From contig JAHFKF010000074.1 in NCBI GenBank assembly GCA_023245475.1, positions 1 through 6,664 of the forward strand: DNA of 6,664 nucleotides. The letters are read 5' to 3'. The notes under the pieces were generated by a model. The model made no database searches and was not told the origin of the DNA. It saw only the letters and a program-made list of their open reading frames with translations. Numbering within the stretch: the stretch's first letter is position 1; the number at the start of each line of letters is the position of its first letter. This document shows positions 6,509 to 6,664 of the stretch, piece by piece. The position numbers and the translations under genes are program-made. This DNA is from Candidatus Levyibacteriota bacterium (GTDB taxonomy: Bacteria > Patescibacteriota > Microgenomatia > Levybacterales > UBA12049).

Positions 6509-6537
6509 AGTTTATGTCGTTATGGAATGAAAGTCAA
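6509..6537 (-). promoter_or_regulatory. Candidate sigma70-type promoter of the pilN operon
   Basis: On the minus strand TTGACT (6537-6532, five of six to TTGACA) is followed after 17 bases by TAAACT (6514-6509, four of six to TATAAT). Start of transcription would be near 6502, giving a leader of roughly 27 bases before the ATG at 6475. It is the best-placed promoter for the leftward gene set. The match is moderate and untested. Confidence 0.45.
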
Positions 6538-6552
6538 AGAGAAACGCTCTCT
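6538..6552. promoter_or_regulatory. Perfect inverted repeat AGAGA-N5-TCTCT, candidate operator
   Basis: AGAGA (6538-6542) and TCTCT (6548-6552) form a perfect 5-base inverted repeat with a 5-base centre. It covers the -35 region of the rightward promoter and abuts the -35 of the leftward promoter (6532-6537), where a dimeric regulator could control both directions. The arms are short, so chance is a real alternative. A related half-site run, AGAGAGAG, lies at 6587-6594 inside the start of the divergent gene. Confidence 0.3.
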
Positions 6553-6563
6553 AGATTAATTTA

Positions 6564-6572
6564 TGGTATAAT
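6564..6572 (+). promoter_or_regulatory. Extended -10 promoter of the divergent gene
   Basis: TGGTATAAT is an exact extended -10 (TGn plus TATAAT, hexamer at 6567-6572). No good -35 is found 16-18 bases upstream (acgctc at 6544-6549), which extended -10 promoters tolerate. Transcription should start at about 6579-6581, practically at the ATG at 6582, so the mRNA would be leaderless or nearly so. Confidence 0.5.
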
Positions 6573-6581
6573 TTCTCATCT

Positions 6582-6664
6582 ATGGTAGAGAGAGAACGAA
6601 CATACAGGCATTCAATAAAGGTTATTGCTCAGGATAGTGTGTGGTTTCCTGACAAGGAGTCGAT
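6582..6664 (+). CDS. Divergent gene, 5' end only, product unrecognised
   Basis: An ATG at 6582 opens a plus-strand frame that stays open for 27 codons to the right edge (begins MVERERTYRHS and includes VWFPDKES). An in-frame TAG at 6552-6554 limits how far upstream the start could lie, and no other ATG occurs between. A perfect extended -10 (TGGTATAAT) ends 9 bases before the ATG, which supports a real gene and suggests a leaderless message. The visible residues are charged with no hydrophobic signal or anchor, consistent with a cytoplasmic protein. I do not recognise the family. The neighbouring pil genes make a pilus component or regulator possible, but nothing in the 27 residues shows it. 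Confidence 0.55.
   Translation, partial: MVERERTYRHSIKVIAQDSVWFPDKES

Noticed and set aside
6654..6659. AAGGAG near the right edge as a Shine-Dalgarno for another gene
   Set aside because: It lies in frame inside the divergent gene, encoding part of DKES, and only 5 bases follow, so no start codon can be judged.
1..6664. Recoding of TGA as glycine, as in some CPR lineages
   Set aside because: TGA serves as stop at four ATGA junctions (755-758, 4999-5002, 5325-5328, 5939-5942), and the proteins end at expected lengths.

Overview
The window looks like a piece of a small bacterial genome, most likely a Candidate Phyla Radiation (Patescibacteria) member and possibly of the Microgenomates group. 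The grounds are indirect: moderately AT-rich DNA, very tight gene packing with repeated 4-base ATGA overlaps, few Shine-Dalgarno sequences, and a gene mix (minimal PilN/PilO pair, Pro/Thr-tailed FN3/Ig surface protein, COG1232-like FAD enzyme, HPDER-type GT-C glycosyltransferases) typical of those genomes. TGA ends several genes at ATGA junctions, so the TGA-recoding CPR lineages (Gracilibacteria, Absconditabacteria) are excluded. The lineage is inference, not proof.

Seven genes lie on the minus strand and are transcribed from right to left. First comes a type IV pilus inner-membrane block: pilN-like (5939-6475), pilO-like (5325-5942), a 109-residue one-pass membrane protein (4999-5328) and a 450-residue FN3/Ig-like surface protein (3650-5002). 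All three junctions in this block are ATGA overlaps, so the four genes should be translationally coupled. After 9 bases comes a FAD-dependent oxidoreductase (2354-3640). After 21 bases comes a polytopic GT-C glycosyltransferase (755-2332), joined by another ATGA overlap to a second, paralogous glycosyltransferase that runs off the left edge (1-758). The second enzyme has no stop codon inside the window.

A roughly 100-base divergent region (6482-6581) separates this set from a plus-strand gene starting at 6582, of which only 27 codons are visible. The region carries a minus-strand TTGACT-17-TAAACT promoter candidate, a plus-strand extended -10 (TGGTATAAT), and a perfect AGAGA-N5-TCTCT inverted repeat between them.

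Working picture (inference): the pilN/pilO genes build the inner-membrane alignment platform of a pilus or pseudopilus machine. The two following genes take the places that pilP and pilQ hold in diderm pilMNOPQ operons, but encode a bitopic membrane protein and a surface protein instead. The downstream oxidoreductase and two lipid-linked-sugar glycosyltransferases could make or attach a surface glycan, possibly on the Thr/Pro-rich stalk of the FN3/Ig protein. A second theme is that the three genes without coupling overlaps (2332, 3640, 6582) each have a -10-like box 6-9 bases before the ATG, suggesting leaderless transcripts. No RNA gene, mobile element, CRISPR array or convincing terminator was seen, and no stretch over 300 bases lacks a gene.
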